Shown: positions 43,688 to 53,175, numbered from the stretch's first letter. The stretch: 64,000 nucleotides of DNA from JAJFFW01 sp965263375 (GCA_965263375.1 OZ253669.1:2232001-2296000), one strand, 5' to 3'. Numbers and translations are program-made. The notes: generated from the sequence alone by a model not told the origin.

Positions 43688-46417
43688 ATGGCGGATGGAG
43701 CGCGCTTTTCCTCCACAACAAAGTCAGCTTGCCCATATTGCGGTGTCGGTTGCGGCGTTATTGTAAACCAAGAGGGCGGTGAACGAGACATCACTGTTCG
43801 CGGCGACCCTGATCATCCCGCCAATTTAGGGCGTTTATGCTCAAAAGGGTTAGCGCTTGGTGAAACGCTAAGCGTTGATGAGCGACTTTTATATCCACTA
43901 AAAGATGGGAAGCGCATTAGCTGGCCTTCGGCGACTTCACATATCGCGAAAACATTTTCCGATGTGATAAAGCAGCATGGGCCGGACGCTGTCGCCTTCT
44001 ATGTTTCTGGCCAGCTACTTACTGAGGACTATTACGTCGCCAATAAATTGATGAAGGGGTTTATTGGTTCAGGCAATATCGACACCAATTCCCGCCTTTG
44101 CATGGCGTCTTCCGTTGCTGGCCACAAGCGTGCTTTTGGCGCCGACACCGTACCGGGGTGTTATGAAGATCTTGATCTTGCCGATTTAGTTATCCTTACA
44201 GGATCTAATTTCGCATGGTGTCACCCGGTTTTGTATCAACGGTTATTGGCCGCTAAGAGCGCACGACCGAAAATGCGCATTGTCGTGATTGACCCACGGC
44301 GCACGGCAACATGTGATCTCGCCGATCTTCACTTACCACTTCGCCCTGGCAGCGACATAGCGCTCTTTTTAGGGTTGATGAATAGCCTTGAGCAGGCGGG
44401 AAAGCGTGATAAAGATTTTGTCATTAACCATACTAACGGAGCCGAAGAAGCTCTTACAGTTGCTTCACAATATGATTTGAAGACCACGTCAAATGCAACA
44501 GGAATAGCGCAAGAAACATTAAGCACATTTTTCGACTGGGTCATCACGACCCCCAAAACCGTCACCGTCTATTCCCAAGGGGTTAATCAAGCCTCAGACG
44601 GAACGGACCGGGTTAACGCCATAATCAATTGTCACCTGTTGACAGGGCGCATTGGAAAACCTGGATCAGGGCCCTTCTCAATCACCGGACAGCCAAACGC
44701 TATGGGCGGAAGAGAAGTTGGCGGGCTCGCCAATCAGCTTGCAAGTCACTTATCTTTCGAAAATACTGAAGATCGCGATCTTGTCTCACGCTTTTGGGGA
44801 ACCCAAAATCTTACCGCAGGGCCTGGATACAAAGCGGTCGATTTGTTTGAGAAAATTCACGACGGCGCCATAAAAGCAGTATGGATTATGGCGACAAACC
44901 CTGTCGTCAGCATGCCGAATGCAAATTTCGTTCGCGAAGCATTGAGAAAATGCGAGCTTGTTGTGGTTTCCGATGTCATGGCGAATACGGATACAGGCGC
45001 TTGCGCTGATATTTTACTTCCCTCCCTGGCTTGGGGGGAAAAACAGGGAATGGTGACGAATTCTGAACGCCGAATGAGCCGTCAAAGACAATTCTTACAA
45101 GCACCGGGCGAGGCGCGCGCCGATTGGAGACAGTTTTGCGACGTTGCGATCGAAATGGGGTATAGCCAAGCTTTCACATACAATAGTGTCTATGAGGTGT
45201 TTCGTGAATACACAGCCCTTTGTAGTTTTGAGAATAATGGCGCGCGCGATTTAGATCTTTCTGGCCTGAAGGATATTTCAAAAGGCGAATATAACGACTT
45301 CGCCCCGCAACAATGGCCTGTGCTTACCGAAGAAGCATCCCCCTCTCCTCATCATCGATTTTTTTCTGATGGCGGATTTTTTACACCGAATAAGCGAGCG
45401 AATTTTATTGCAACAAAATGGAGCGATGACCAGCAAGCTAATAGCGATTATCCATTTACGTTAAACACAGGCCGCATTCGCGACCAATGGCACACGATGA
45501 CGAGAACTGGCCTAGCACCGCGATTATTCCAACACATCAGCGAACCATTTGTTGAAATTTCTCCGGTCGATGCAAAGGATCTGAACATCCAAGATGCGCA
45601 AATCGTCCGCCTACGCTCGCCCTATGGGGAGGCGCTTGGCCGCGCCGTCGTCACCGACCGTCAAGCAATGGGCAGCATCTTCTCACCAATGCATTGGACG
45701 GAGCAATACGCCGCGCAAAGTCGCATTGATGTTTTAGTTGCGCCAAAAGTCGATCCGATTTCTGGACAGCCTGCCCTAAAATCGACAAAAGTCGCCGTAG
45801 AAAATTTCAAAGCAAAATGGTACGGCTTTGTCGCCATTGCCGCGGAAGAATTTGACGCGCCTCATGTGATTACATCCCTTGACTATTGGGCGAAGGGGCG
45901 CTTTGCATTTTCCGGCGCCGCTCAAAATGAGTACGCGAAAGGCGTCAGAATTGAAATGGCGAGCGAACGCCCCATAAACAACAGGCAATTCGTAGACGCC
46001 TTGTTTCAAGACATATCTAACGCCGCAATTGGCGGCGTCGAAGTTATTGACTTTACGGTTGGTGAGGCGGGAAAAGCATCGTACGCGGCTTTTATCGGCG
46101 ACCAACTAATGGCGCTCTTTTATTGCAATAATGCGCCGGTGACCGCCTCTCGCTCATGGGCGTGCGAGCAAATTGGCCAAGAATTTTCGGGGCTTACTCG
46201 AACTGCCCTCCTTGCCGGTCGGCCGGGCGCCGATGTGCCTGACCGAGGGGCCACCATTTGCTCTTGCATGAATGTCGGCGCTAACGAAATACGAGACGCT
46301 ATAGGCGAAGGCTGTTCATGTCTTGACACGATAGCGGATAAAACCAAAGCAGGGTCAAATTGTGGGTCATGCCGTTCAGAGATTATCCGTTTACTTAAGG
46401 AAAAGGCGCATGCGTAA
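43688..46417 (+). CDS. nasA: Assimilatory nitrate reductase catalytic subunit
   Basis: A 909-residue molybdopterin enzyme reducing nitrate to nitrite. The N-terminal [4Fe-4S] Cys are CPYCGVGCGVIV with a fourth in GRLCSKG. Mo-bis-MGD domains follow: VAFYVSGQLLTEDYYVANKLMKG, NSRLCMASSVAGHKRAFGAD (no Cys ligand pattern of the periplasmic type), INCHLLTGRIGKPGSGPFSITGQPNAMGGREVGG. A C-terminal BFD-like [2Fe-2S] domain (CSCMNVGANEIRDAI ... NCGSC) shows the long NasA/NasB-independent type. No signal peptide, so cytoplasmic. It overlaps the next gene by eight bases (ATGCGTAA). Confidence 0.96.
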   Translation: MADGARFSSTTKSACPYCGVGCGVIVNQEGGERDITVRGDPDHPANLGRLCSKGLALGETLSVDERLLYPLKDGKRISWPSATSHIAKTFSDVIKQHGPDAVAFYVSGQLLTEDYYVANKLMKGFIGSGNIDTNSRLCMASSVAGHKRAFGADTVPGCYEDLDLADLVILTGSNFAWCHPVLYQRLLAAKSARPKMRIVVIDPRRTATCDLADLHLPLRPGSDIALFLGLMNSLEQAGKRDKDFVINHTNGAEEALTVASQYDLKTTSNATGIAQETLSTFFDWVITTPKTVTVYSQGVNQASDGTDRVNAIINCHLLTGRIGKPGSGPFSITGQPNAMGGREVGGLANQLASHLSFENTEDRDLVSRFWGTQNLTAGPGYKAVDLFEKIHDGAIKAVWIMATNPVVSMPNANFVREALRKCELVVVSDVMANTDTGACADILLPSLAWGEKQGMVTNSERRMSRQRQFLQAPGEARADWRQFCDVAIEMGYSQAFTYNSVYEVFREYTALCSFENNGARDLDLSGLKDISKGEYNDFAPQQWPVLTEEASPSPHHRFFSDGGFFTPNKRANFIATKWSDDQQANSDYPFTLNTGRIRDQWHTMTRTGLAPRLFQHISEPFVEISPVDAKDLNIQDAQIVRLRSPYGEALGRAVVTDRQAMGSIFSPMHWTEQYAAQSRIDVLVAPKVDPISGQPALKSTKVAVENFKAKWYGFVAIAAEEFDAPHVITSLDYWAKGRFAFSGAAQNEYAKGVRIEMASERPINNRQFVDALFQDISNAAIGGVEVIDFTVGEAGKASYAAFIGDQLMALFYCNNAPVTASRSWACEQIGQEFSGLTRTALLAGRPGADVPDRGATICSCMNVGANEIRDAIGEGCSCLDTIADKTKAGSNCGSCRSEIIRLLKEKAHA

Positions 46418-47270
46418 ACCAGAACTAGCGCCGGAGCGACAAACCGGTCAAAACCTCCTAGCACCGATATTTGTAAAACGTGAACGTTCAAAAGGCGGCC
46501 GCGTGACGCTTGTTGGCGCGGGGCCCGGCGCAGCGGATCTGTTAACCCTTCGCGCGCTTAAAGCGCTACAAACAGCTGATGTCATATTATTCGATGACCT
46601 CGTTTCTAATGAGGTTTTAGAATTAGCAAGGCGAGAAGCAAAAAAATTTACGGTCGGCAAGCGCGGCGGCCGCGCCTCGTGTCGTCAAGATGATATCAAC
46701 ACAATGATGGTGCGTTTTGCCCGTCAGGGGAAACATGTTGTGCGCTTAAAGTCCGGCGACCCCATGATATTTGGCCGGGGTGGCGAAGAAATGGAGCAAT
46801 TGCGCGCCGCAGGAATCTCGTTTGACGTCGTGCCTGGCATCACAGCCGCTAACGCCGCCGCCGCAACAACAAAAACATCCCTAACCCACCGCGATTGCGC
46901 CCAAGGGGTAAAGTTTATCACCGCCCACAGCCGTCATGGCGAGCTGCCTGATCTAGACTGGCGGGCCTGCGCTGACTCAGCAACAACGTTAATGATTTAT
47001 ATGGGCGCTCGTACTGCGCCAGCGTTGGCAAGAAAACTTTTAACGCATGGAATGGCGGCGAACACGCCCGCCGTCATCATGACGGCGTTATCGCGCCCAG
47101 AAGAACGAATCGAGACGACAACCCTTGCGGCATTGCAGCAACACCCGATCGCTTCAGAGCACCCAGTCCTTCTCGGCATAGGCGCGACATTTGCACTGGC
47201 TAGCTCCAGTAATTCAATAAATTCAATATATTATAAGGAAGTAAAAACCGCGATAGAGGCAAATGCGTAA
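46410..47270 (+). CDS. cobA: Uroporphyrinogen-III C-methyltransferase (siroheme synthesis)
   Basis: A 286-residue SUMT. The family start is RVTLVGAGPGAADLLTLRALKALQTADVILFDDLVS. GDPMIFGRGGEE and VPGITAANAAAATTKTSLTHRDCAQGVKFITAH follow. It makes precorrin-2, needed for the siroheme of NirB. The ATG at 46410 lies inside the nasA end with AAGGAAAAGG upstream. There is no CysG-type dehydrogenase/ferrochelatase domain, so that step must come from another gene. The symbol nasC/cysG-N is sometimes used in such operons. Confidence 0.93.
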   Translation: MRKPELAPERQTGQNLLAPIFVKRERSKGGRVTLVGAGPGAADLLTLRALKALQTADVILFDDLVSNEVLELARREAKKFTVGKRGGRASCRQDDINTMMVRFARQGKHVVRLKSGDPMIFGRGGEEMEQLRAAGISFDVVPGITAANAAAATTKTSLTHRDCAQGVKFITAHSRHGELPDLDWRACADSATTLMIYMGARTAPALARKLLTHGMAANTPAVIMTALSRPEERIETTTLAALQQHPIASEHPVLLGIGATFALASSSNSINSIYYKEVKTAIEANA

Positions 47271-47283
47271 AATTGGAGCCAAG

Positions 47284-47955
47284 ATGAACCTTGATGTTGC
47301 ATCGCACCAATGTCACACTTTTGTAACTGCGGAGATGTGTGTCCCAATGAACCAATTAGCTGGCCCGCCGCTCGTCATCTTGCTTGTTGACAGCCATCCA
47401 AACCGGGCCCGAATAGTGGAAGAAGGTTTGCAAAACGCCGCCGTCGTGAAACAGGCGGGGTCCTTGCGCGGGGCTGCCTTGCTTTCTGAAATTGAGCGAA
47501 TCCAACCAGATGCGATCATTATCGACTGCGACAGCCCGGACAGAGATACGATTGAGAGCCTTAGCCTCGTCGCGCGCCATAACCCAAGACCGATTGTTAT
47601 GTTCGTTGAAAAAGGCGACGGCGCTGTCGCGAAAGAGGCTGTACGCGCTGGCGTAAGCAGTTATATCGTGGACGGACTTTCCCGCGACCGGGTGCTTCCT
47701 GTTCTCGAAATCGCAATCGAACGCTTTAGAATGTTTGACGCACTATGGAAGGATTTAGAAAAATCTAAAGCCGACCTAGAGGCGCGAAAAGTCATTGAAC
47801 GCGCCAAGGGCGTATTAATGCAGAGCAGGCAAATGGGCGAAAACGAAGCTTATGTCGCTATGCGGAATATGGCTATGAAACAGGGCAAACCGCTGAAAGA
47901 AATAGCCGATAATATCTTATCCGTGGCATTGCTGTTTGAAGATGAGGCATCATGA
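47284..47955 (+). CDS. nasT: NasT, ANTAR-domain response regulator
   Basis: A 223-residue transcription antiterminator. A receiver-like domain (LVILLVDSHPNRARIVEEGL, IIIDCDSPDRDTIE) is followed by a C-terminal ANTAR domain (DLEARKVIERAKGVLMQSRQMGENEAYVAMRNMAMKQGKPLKEIADNIL). Family knowledge: NasT binds two-hairpin leader RNA; NasS holds it inactive until nitrate or nitrite binds NasS. The start at 47284 has GGAG five bases upstream; ATG 47263, overlapping the cobA stop as ATGCGTAA, is the alternative. A candidate target RNA is in the nrtA leader. Overlaps nasS by four bases. Confidence 0.92.
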   Translation: MNLDVASHQCHTFVTAEMCVPMNQLAGPPLVILLVDSHPNRARIVEEGLQNAAVVKQAGSLRGAALLSEIERIQPDAIIIDCDSPDRDTIESLSLVARHNPRPIVMFVEKGDGAVAKEAVRAGVSSYIVDGLSRDRVLPVLEIAIERFRMFDALWKDLEKSKADLEARKVIERAKGVLMQSRQMGENEAYVAMRNMAMKQGKPLKEIADNILSVALLFEDEAS

Positions 47956-49229
47956 TACAATTAAGAAGGCAATCGTTAAAAATTGGATTTATTCGATTAT
48001 CGGACGCTGCGCCTCTTATTGTCGCTTCAGAAAAAAACTATTTCCACGATGAGGGCCTTGATGTTGAGCTTTCATTGGAAAATTCATGGTCGCAAATTCG
48101 CGACAAATTAAGCGCTGGCGTTCTTGACGCCTCCCACCTTTTAGCGCCGATGGCCCCAGCAAGCTGGCTTGAAAGTGATGCCGCACAAGAACCTTTTGTT
48201 ACCGGGCTCGCCCTTAATCTTAACGGCAGTGCGATAACCGTCTCCGATAGTCTTTATGAAGAGATGACGGAAGTCGACCCAGAAGCAATGATTGAGCGGC
48301 CAATTTCTGCGCGCGCCTTAAAGGCCGTCTTGGCGCGCAGACTGGAACGGGGCCAAGAGACAATAACTTTCGGCGCCGTTTTTCCGTATTCGTCTCATTA
48401 TTACGCAATCCGTTATTGGCTCGGCGCAGAAGGGATCGACCCTGACAGAGATGTGCGCATGGTTGTCGCGCCGCCGCCTGTGATGGTCGAGCAATTAGAA
48501 CAAGGCCTAATCGACGCCTTTTGTGTAGGCGAACCGTGGAGCACCGTAGCAGAATCAAGAGGGTCAGGCCGGGCCATCATCCGCTCTTCAGAAATTTGGC
48601 GGCATATGCCCGAAAAAGTTTTGGGCGTTCGCGCCCGCTGGGCTGATGCAAACCCGGGGATTCATTCCGCGCTCGTTCGCGCTGTTCTGCGCGCTTGTAT
48701 CTGGTTAGACGCGCCTCAAAATCGTATTGAGGCGGCCCACATTCTTTCCATGTCGCAATATGTTGGGGTTAATTCCGGCCTGCTTGCCACAGCGCTTGCT
48801 GGCTGGCCGTCCTTACGCCACCGCCGCAGTATTTTACAAAGCAATGACTCACTCATTTTCCATCATTATGCTGCGAATTTCCCGTGGAAATCGCACGCAA
48901 TGTGGTTCCTGTCCCAAATGGCCAGGTGGGGTCAAATCTCCTCCCCCTTTAATATTGAGGATGTCGCCGACAAAGCCTATCGCCAGGATACTTATCGTGA
49001 AGCGGCAAAAGACCTGGGAATCGCCTGCCCACGAGCGAACACTAAGTTGGAAGGCGCCTTCGACAGAAGCTGGATTTTAGAATCAGATGGTGCGCCGATC
49101 CCCATGTCCAGCGATGGCTTTATCGATGGTGCTATTTTCAACCCCGCCCAACCCCTTGAATATCTCGAAGGGTTCTCGCGTCACAATTTGCGCATCCGCG
49201 CAGACGAGATTATGGCGCCGACATCATAA
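47952..49229 (+). CDS. nasS: NasS, cytoplasmic nitrate-sensing NrtA-like protein
   Basis: A 425-residue relative of NrtA without a signal peptide, so it stays in the cytoplasm. KIGFIRLSDAAPLIVASEKNYFHDEGLDVEL and LIDAFCVGEPWSTVAESRGSGRAIIRSSEIWRHMPEKVLGV parallel the NrtA blocks. Lack of a leader and coupling to nasT (ATGA overlap) are the marks of NasS, the nitrate-responsive inhibitor of NasT. It ends the nitrate operon and converges with ccmD, 16 bases apart. Confidence 0.92.
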   Translation: MIQLRRQSLKIGFIRLSDAAPLIVASEKNYFHDEGLDVELSLENSWSQIRDKLSAGVLDASHLLAPMAPASWLESDAAQEPFVTGLALNLNGSAITVSDSLYEEMTEVDPEAMIERPISARALKAVLARRLERGQETITFGAVFPYSSHYYAIRYWLGAEGIDPDRDVRMVVAPPPVMVEQLEQGLIDAFCVGEPWSTVAESRGSGRAIIRSSEIWRHMPEKVLGVRARWADANPGIHSALVRAVLRACIWLDAPQNRIEAAHILSMSQYVGVNSGLLATALAGWPSLRHRRSILQSNDSLIFHHYAANFPWKSHAMWFLSQMARWGQISSPFNIEDVADKAYRQDTYREAAKDLGIACPRANTKLEGAFDRSWILESDGAPIPMSSDGFIDGAIFNPAQPLEYLEGFSRHNLRIRADEIMAPTS

Positions 49230-49245
49230 GGGCGTTGTCACCAGA

Positions 49246-49422
49246 TTATTCTTCCTTTGACGCCGCATCATCCTTTTGATCCTGCAATAGGGAATTTAAT
49301 TGAGCTATTTTTTTCTTGGTCCGCTTACGATGTAACAGGACGCCGCCGACAATTGCAGCGATGGAAATAAAATACAACGCATAAGTCGCCGAAACGTAAC
49401 CATTGTGACCATCAAAGAACAT
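49246..49422 (-). CDS. ccmD: Heme exporter protein D
   Basis: A 58-residue single-span protein (helix about 10-30, YALYFISIAAIVGGVLL) with a basic stretch HRKRTKKK after it. It opens with FFDGHNGYVSATY, the CcmD signature. The ATG at 49422 is chosen; a TTG at 49434 would add four residues. It is part of the CcmABCD heme-handling complex for cytochrome c maturation. ccmC ends 23 bases upstream of its start. Confidence 0.85.
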   Translation of the reverse strand: MFFDGHNGYVSATYALYFISIAAIVGGVLLHRKRTKKKIAQLNSLLQDQKDDAASKEE

Positions 49423-49445
49423 AGAATTCGCCAATCCGATTGCTT

Positions 49446-50186
49446 TTAAACATCCTGCATCGCAATACGCGTTTCTAAACGCTTGATCCGCCTGGCCCGG
49501 ATTTCATTTTCCATTGACAGAAAATGAAGCAAGAAAAAAAGCAACGTCATTCCTACGGCCATTACAAATAAAGGCCATAACATTGAGCTGTGAATGCTCG
49601 GCCCATCCGCGCGAATAACACTCGCTGGTTGATGCAAGGTATTCCACCATACGACCGAATACCGAATGATCGGTATATTGATGGACCCGACCAACACTAA
49701 TATCGCTGTAAGCCTTGCGGTTTGCGGACTATCACTTGTTTGACGGAGCGCAATGACCCCAAGATACATAATAAAAAGTATCAGCACAGACGTAAGCCGC
49801 GCATCCCACACCCACCATGCGCCCCACATCGGCTTACCCCAAAGCGACCCAGTGGCGAGAGCCAGAAACGTAAACAAGGCCCCGAGCGGCGCAGCCGCTT
49901 TAATCGCGATATCTGCAAGGGGGTGGCGCCAAATTAACACACCAAGGGCCGCAACACTCATAACCCCATAACACATCATCGACAGCCAAGCATTTGGCAC
50001 ATGAATAAACATAATGCGGACAGTCTGCCCCTGTTGGTAATCAGCAGGCGCAACAAAAAGGCTCATATAAAGACCAGCAATCAAGAACAGCACGGCGCCC
50101 ACTGAAAGATAGGGAACAACGCGTTTTGACAATTTTAAAAATTGGTCGGGGTTACCCTGCGCGTTTAGCCACTGCCCAATCCCCAT
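49446..50186 (-). CDS. ccmC: Heme exporter/heme chaperone-loading protein CcmC
   Basis: A 246-residue inner-membrane protein with six helices. The tryptophan-rich heme-binding motif GKPMWGAWWVWDARLTS is present, with conserved His in MFIHVPNAW and near LHQPASVIRADGPSIHSSML. AAAGGT precedes the ATG at 50186. It transfers heme to CcmE. A 105-base gap separates it from ccmB. Confidence 0.96.
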   Translation of the reverse strand: MGIGQWLNAQGNPDQFLKLSKRVVPYLSVGAVLFLIAGLYMSLFVAPADYQQGQTVRIMFIHVPNAWLSMMCYGVMSVAALGVLIWRHPLADIAIKAAAPLGALFTFLALATGSLWGKPMWGAWWVWDARLTSVLILFIMYLGVIALRQTSDSPQTARLTAILVLVGSINIPIIRYSVVWWNTLHQPASVIRADGPSIHSSMLWPLFVMAVGMTLLFFLLHFLSMENEIRARRIKRLETRIAMQDV

Positions 50187-50291
50187 TGTTACACCTTTGT
50201 TTTTGCTTCTAACTCGACAATTACCAGTAGCACGCTCACAACACGATGCGCCATGGGCGCGCGCCAATCTTATCCCCACCAGGTTTATCCC

Positions 50292-50963
50292 CTATGGAAT
50301 ATTCACCGCTCTTATCGCCGCGGCGCCTGCAAAAGCAGACACAACCCCCGAAAATAAAGAGCACGCGCATAGATATAAGAATGGCGGCCCGAACGAGGCT
50401 TCCGGGTTTGCAAAGGCGGTCGATGCGCTAACCCCAAAAATAAGCACCGGGACAAGAAAGGGCGTTGCTAAAATACTCAACAACATACCGTTGCGCTTAA
50501 CAGACAAGGTCAATGCGCTTGCCATCGCACCGATAAAAACAAGCGCAGGGGAACCGACAAAAAGGCAGATAAGACACCCCAATATAACCTCCCCCTCCAT
50601 TGACATCATCAGCCCAAATAGAGGCGCAGCAGCAATGAGAGGCAACGCCGTCGACGCCCAATAAGCAGCAGCCTTTACAAACACGATGGTTTCCATCGCT
50701 TGCGGGGCCATGCGATAGACATCCAAAACGCCATCTTCCGCATCAGCTTGAAACAGATGGGACAACCCAAGCAAAATCGATAAAAGCGGGCCCGCCCATA
50801 GGATGGCGGGCCCGGTCCTCGCCAAGGTCTTTAAATCAGGCCCAAGCCCAAAGGTGAAAACTACAACAAGACATAGAAAAAATATAAGCCCTACGCTTAA
50901 GCCAGCGCCTTGCGCAAAACACAGATGGGCTTCACGCCGAAATAGCGCTGCAAGGTCACGCAT
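50292..50963 (-). CDS. ccmB: Heme exporter permease CcmB
   Basis: A 223-residue ABC-type permease with six predicted helices. FRREAHLCFAQGAGLSVGLIFFLCLVVVFTFGLGP and LSHLFQADAEDGVLDVYRMAPQAMETIVFVKAAAYW are typical. The start at ATG 50963 overlaps the ccmA stop as ATGCGTGA, with AAGG eight bases upstream; another Met two codons earlier is possible. Partner of CcmA in releasing heme-loaded CcmE. Confidence 0.94.
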   Translation of the reverse strand: MRDLAALFRREAHLCFAQGAGLSVGLIFFLCLVVVFTFGLGPDLKTLARTGPAILWAGPLLSILLGLSHLFQADAEDGVLDVYRMAPQAMETIVFVKAAAYWASTALPLIAAAPLFGLMMSMEGEVILGCLICLFVGSPALVFIGAMASALTLSVKRNGMLLSILATPFLVPVLIFGVSASTAFANPEASFGPPFLYLCACSLFSGVVSAFAGAAAIRAVNIP

Positions 50964-51627
50964 GGGCATAGCCTTCACAAATAGCGCTGTTTTGAGAAAG
51001 ATCTAAAACGCGTAACTTGCCGGTCGTTTCCTCCAAAAATGGTTTGTGGGTTGCAGCAATTACAATTCCCCCCTGGTCCAAATGCGCCTGCGCGAGGCCT
51101 TCGACAAGTTGAGAAAACTCCGCGTCCAGCGCGGCTGTTGGTTCGTCCAATAACCACACCGGTCGCCGAGATATTAGCAAACGCGCAAAAGCGGTCCGCC
51201 TTTTTTGCCCTGCGGACATAGCGGAAACTGGCAGGAACATGAACCTTTTAATCTGTAGGGCTTGCGCCGCCTGCTCAATGCTCGCCTCGTGCGCCCCATC
51301 AAAATCGCGCCAAAATGATAGATTTTGACCAACAGTCAATTGAGGCTTTAGCGCATTTTTGTGCCCTAAATAATGGATTGCTGAGTTGTCCGCGCCATTT
51401 GGGATTGGTTCGCCCTCTGCCTCGCAACGCAAGCTAATTTCTCCGCGCGACGGCTCAATAAGACCAGCAAGAAGACGCAGCAGCGTTGTCTTTCCTGTTC
51501 CATTACCGCCGCGAATCACTAAGGCTTCACCCGTTTCGACGTCCAGCGTAATATCACGCAATAGCGGTATTTCGCCGATATCATATCCCAGATTTTTGGC
51601 GACGAGATTAAGGTGATCAAAGGCCAT
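50956..51627 (-). CDS. ccmA: Heme exporter ATP-binding protein CcmA
   Basis: A 223-residue ABC ATPase with Walker A GGNGTGKTTL, CcmA-type HYLGHKNALKPQLTVGQNLSFW, signature MSAGQKRRTAFARLL and Walker B VWLLDEPTAALD. It heads the minus-strand ccmABCD operon, divergent from ccmE (224 bases apart, no clear regulatory motif seen). Confidence 0.95.
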   Translation of the reverse strand: MAFDHLNLVAKNLGYDIGEIPLLRDITLDVETGEALVIRGGNGTGKTTLLRLLAGLIEPSRGEISLRCEAEGEPIPNGADNSAIHYLGHKNALKPQLTVGQNLSFWRDFDGAHEASIEQAAQALQIKRFMFLPVSAMSAGQKRRTAFARLLISRRPVWLLDEPTAALDAEFSQLVEGLAQAHLDQGGIVIAATHKPFLEETTGKLRVLDLSQNSAICEGYAHA

Positions 51628-51851
51628 ACTTTAGAACTTGTTTTGTTGAAACCTTTCTATTGGATCCATAAGGTAATTGCCCCCCATCCACAACAAGAGG
51701 GATGGCAAGGGCGCCCCCAAAGCCCGCTGGCTTGCGGCACAATGAAAAACAATCGCACATGACCAAAAATATTGAGTGCTGGCGCCCCGCCCCTATATGG
51801 TTATAAGCAATTTGTCGAAGCTGGCCCTGGTGATCATGAAGAGAAAGCAAA

Positions 51852-52298
51852 ATGTATAAAGGACGCAAACGTCGCCGTCTGGTGATAATTGGGGTTTCAG
51901 GCGTGACGTTGGCCTTAGCGGCGGCCCTTGTTTTGCAGGCGCTAAACAGCGAAATTGTCTTTTTTAAAAGCCCCACGGATATTGTTGAGCAAGGCTATAC
52001 GCCCAGCGTTAAAATCCGTGTTGGCGGTCTGGTCAAAGAAGGCTCCCTCACCCGTGTTGGGGACCTTGCTACTTTTACGATTACCGACATGGCCAATGAT
52101 ATTACCGCCAGTTATCGCGGTATCCTCCCAGACCTTTTTCGCGAAGGCCAAGGCGTGGTCGTCGAGGGCGCTATGAATGTAGACGGCGCATTTGTCGCCG
52201 ATACAGTCCTTGCCAAACATGATGAAAATTATATGCCGCGTGAGGTGGCTGACGCCCTAAAAGAACAAGGGGTATGGGAAGGCGGCGGCGATTACTGA
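51852..52298 (+). CDS. ccmE: Cytochrome c maturation heme chaperone CcmE
   Basis: A 148-residue membrane-anchored periplasmic chaperone. A basic N-terminus (GRKRRRL) is followed by one helix (about 9-28). The OB-fold has KIRVGGLVKEGSLTR and FTITD, and the heme-binding LAKHDENYMP has the covalent-attachment His and the Tyr ligand. The genes ccmF/ccmH/ccmG are not in the window. Confidence 0.95.
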   Translation: MYKGRKRRRLVIIGVSGVTLALAAALVLQALNSEIVFFKSPTDIVEQGYTPSVKIRVGGLVKEGSLTRVGDLATFTITDMANDITASYRGILPDLFREGQGVVVEGAMNVDGAFVADTVLAKHDENYMPREVADALKEQGVWEGGGDY

Positions 52299-52352
52299 TC
52301 ACCTGAGCGGCGCCGCAAAATCAGAAATTTTATACTCTAAACAGATTAAATA

Positions 52353-52601
52353 CTAAAGCCGCCATACCGCTCCATTCCGCAAGATGGGATAAAAACGCTA
52401 TTCCTCAATCTTATCTTGTATACGCGGCGCTTCTTCGTCCAGCGCATCAGAAAGTTGCTGGGAGCCCGCGAGAAGACCACCTTGCGCCGTCAAGTCGCTT
52501 TCAGGCTCACCCGTAAAGGCGTCCCCCGCAATCAAAGACACGCCCAATTGCCGAGATGATGTGAGCGAATGGTCAAATCCAATTGCGACAGAGGTCGAAG
52601 C
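52353..52601 (-). pseudogene. Decayed C-terminal fragment of an outer-membrane beta-barrel protein
   Basis: In one minus-strand frame, 52601-52353 reads as coding-like: SVAIGFDHSLTSSRQLGVS..., a LTAQGGLLAG loop, an acidic helix ending RIQDKIEE, an amber stop (52400-52398), then RFYPILRNGAVWRL and a second stop. This matches the usual end of a family of outer-membrane barrels, where a '...G.P...LTA.G...DP.F...L..E...Q.D...' helix leads to 'YxYYPVLxLGxxYRF'. The last strand is thus cut off by one nonsense codon, and no matching 5' part exists (another stop at 52604). Also in 52299-52789: a ribosome-site-preceded 15-codon frame at about 52649 in the same phase. Otherwise nothing. Confidence 0.4.
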
Positions 52602-52789
52602 CTATTTAAGCTCAACACTTCTACAAATAGGCTGGCCAATCGCCCCCATGTATTCCCTCCCTTTGGTGGTTTACGGCATCATTAGATCTACGACCAAAGT
52701 CGCGTAGCCTACGCCATCCAGCCAGAGTATCTTAAAATCACCATAAAACCGGCAAAGGCCAAATATCCGTCAAAGGGAGGACTTTTCCT

Positions 52790-53164
52790 ATGAGCACGGC
52801 AACGATAACGACGTCTCCGGCAAGTAAGCCAGGGGAGGAAACTGAAGCGTATCATCACGATGGCGAAAACATGCCGACACATTCGCATCATGATGAAGAG
52901 GTGATGAGCGAAACGAAAGTCAATCAGTACTGGCAGGCCAATATCCGCTTGCTCCTTGGGTTACTAGCGATCTGGTTTGTTGTTTCATTCGGCGCGGGTA
53001 TTTTATTTGTTGAACCACTCAACAATTTAAGCCTCGGCGGTTATCCGCTGGGCTTCTGGTTCGCCCAACAGGGTTCGATTTATACCTTCGTTGGACTGAT
53101 CTTTTACTACACTTACCGTATGAAAAAAATTGAACGTCATTTTGGCGTCGATGACGACGAATAG
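52790..53164 (+). CDS. DUF4212 domain protein, small subunit of sodium:solute symporter
   Basis: A 124-residue protein with a His/Glu-rich N-terminus (about 1-45) and two helices (about 52-75 and 93-111). It carries the family segment YWQANIRLLLGLLAIWFVVSFGAGILFVEPLN...GYPLGFWFAQQGSIYTFVGLIFYYTYRM. DUF4212 proteins are almost always encoded next to an SSF symporter of the VC_2705 type, as here (11-base gap). GGGAGG precedes the ATG. The His-rich extension (YHHDGENMPTHSHHDEE) is longer than usual. Confidence 0.92.
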   Translation: MSTATITTSPASKPGEETEAYHHDGENMPTHSHHDEEVMSETKVNQYWQANIRLLLGLLAIWFVVSFGAGILFVEPLNNLSLGGYPLGFWFAQQGSIYTFVGLIFYYTYRMKKIERHFGVDDDE

Positions 53165-53175
53165 GGATAATAACA

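Noticed and set aside
51617..51976. 119-codon minus-strand frame overlapping ccmE
   Set aside because: Overlaps the start of ccmE, has no family features and no credible start context.
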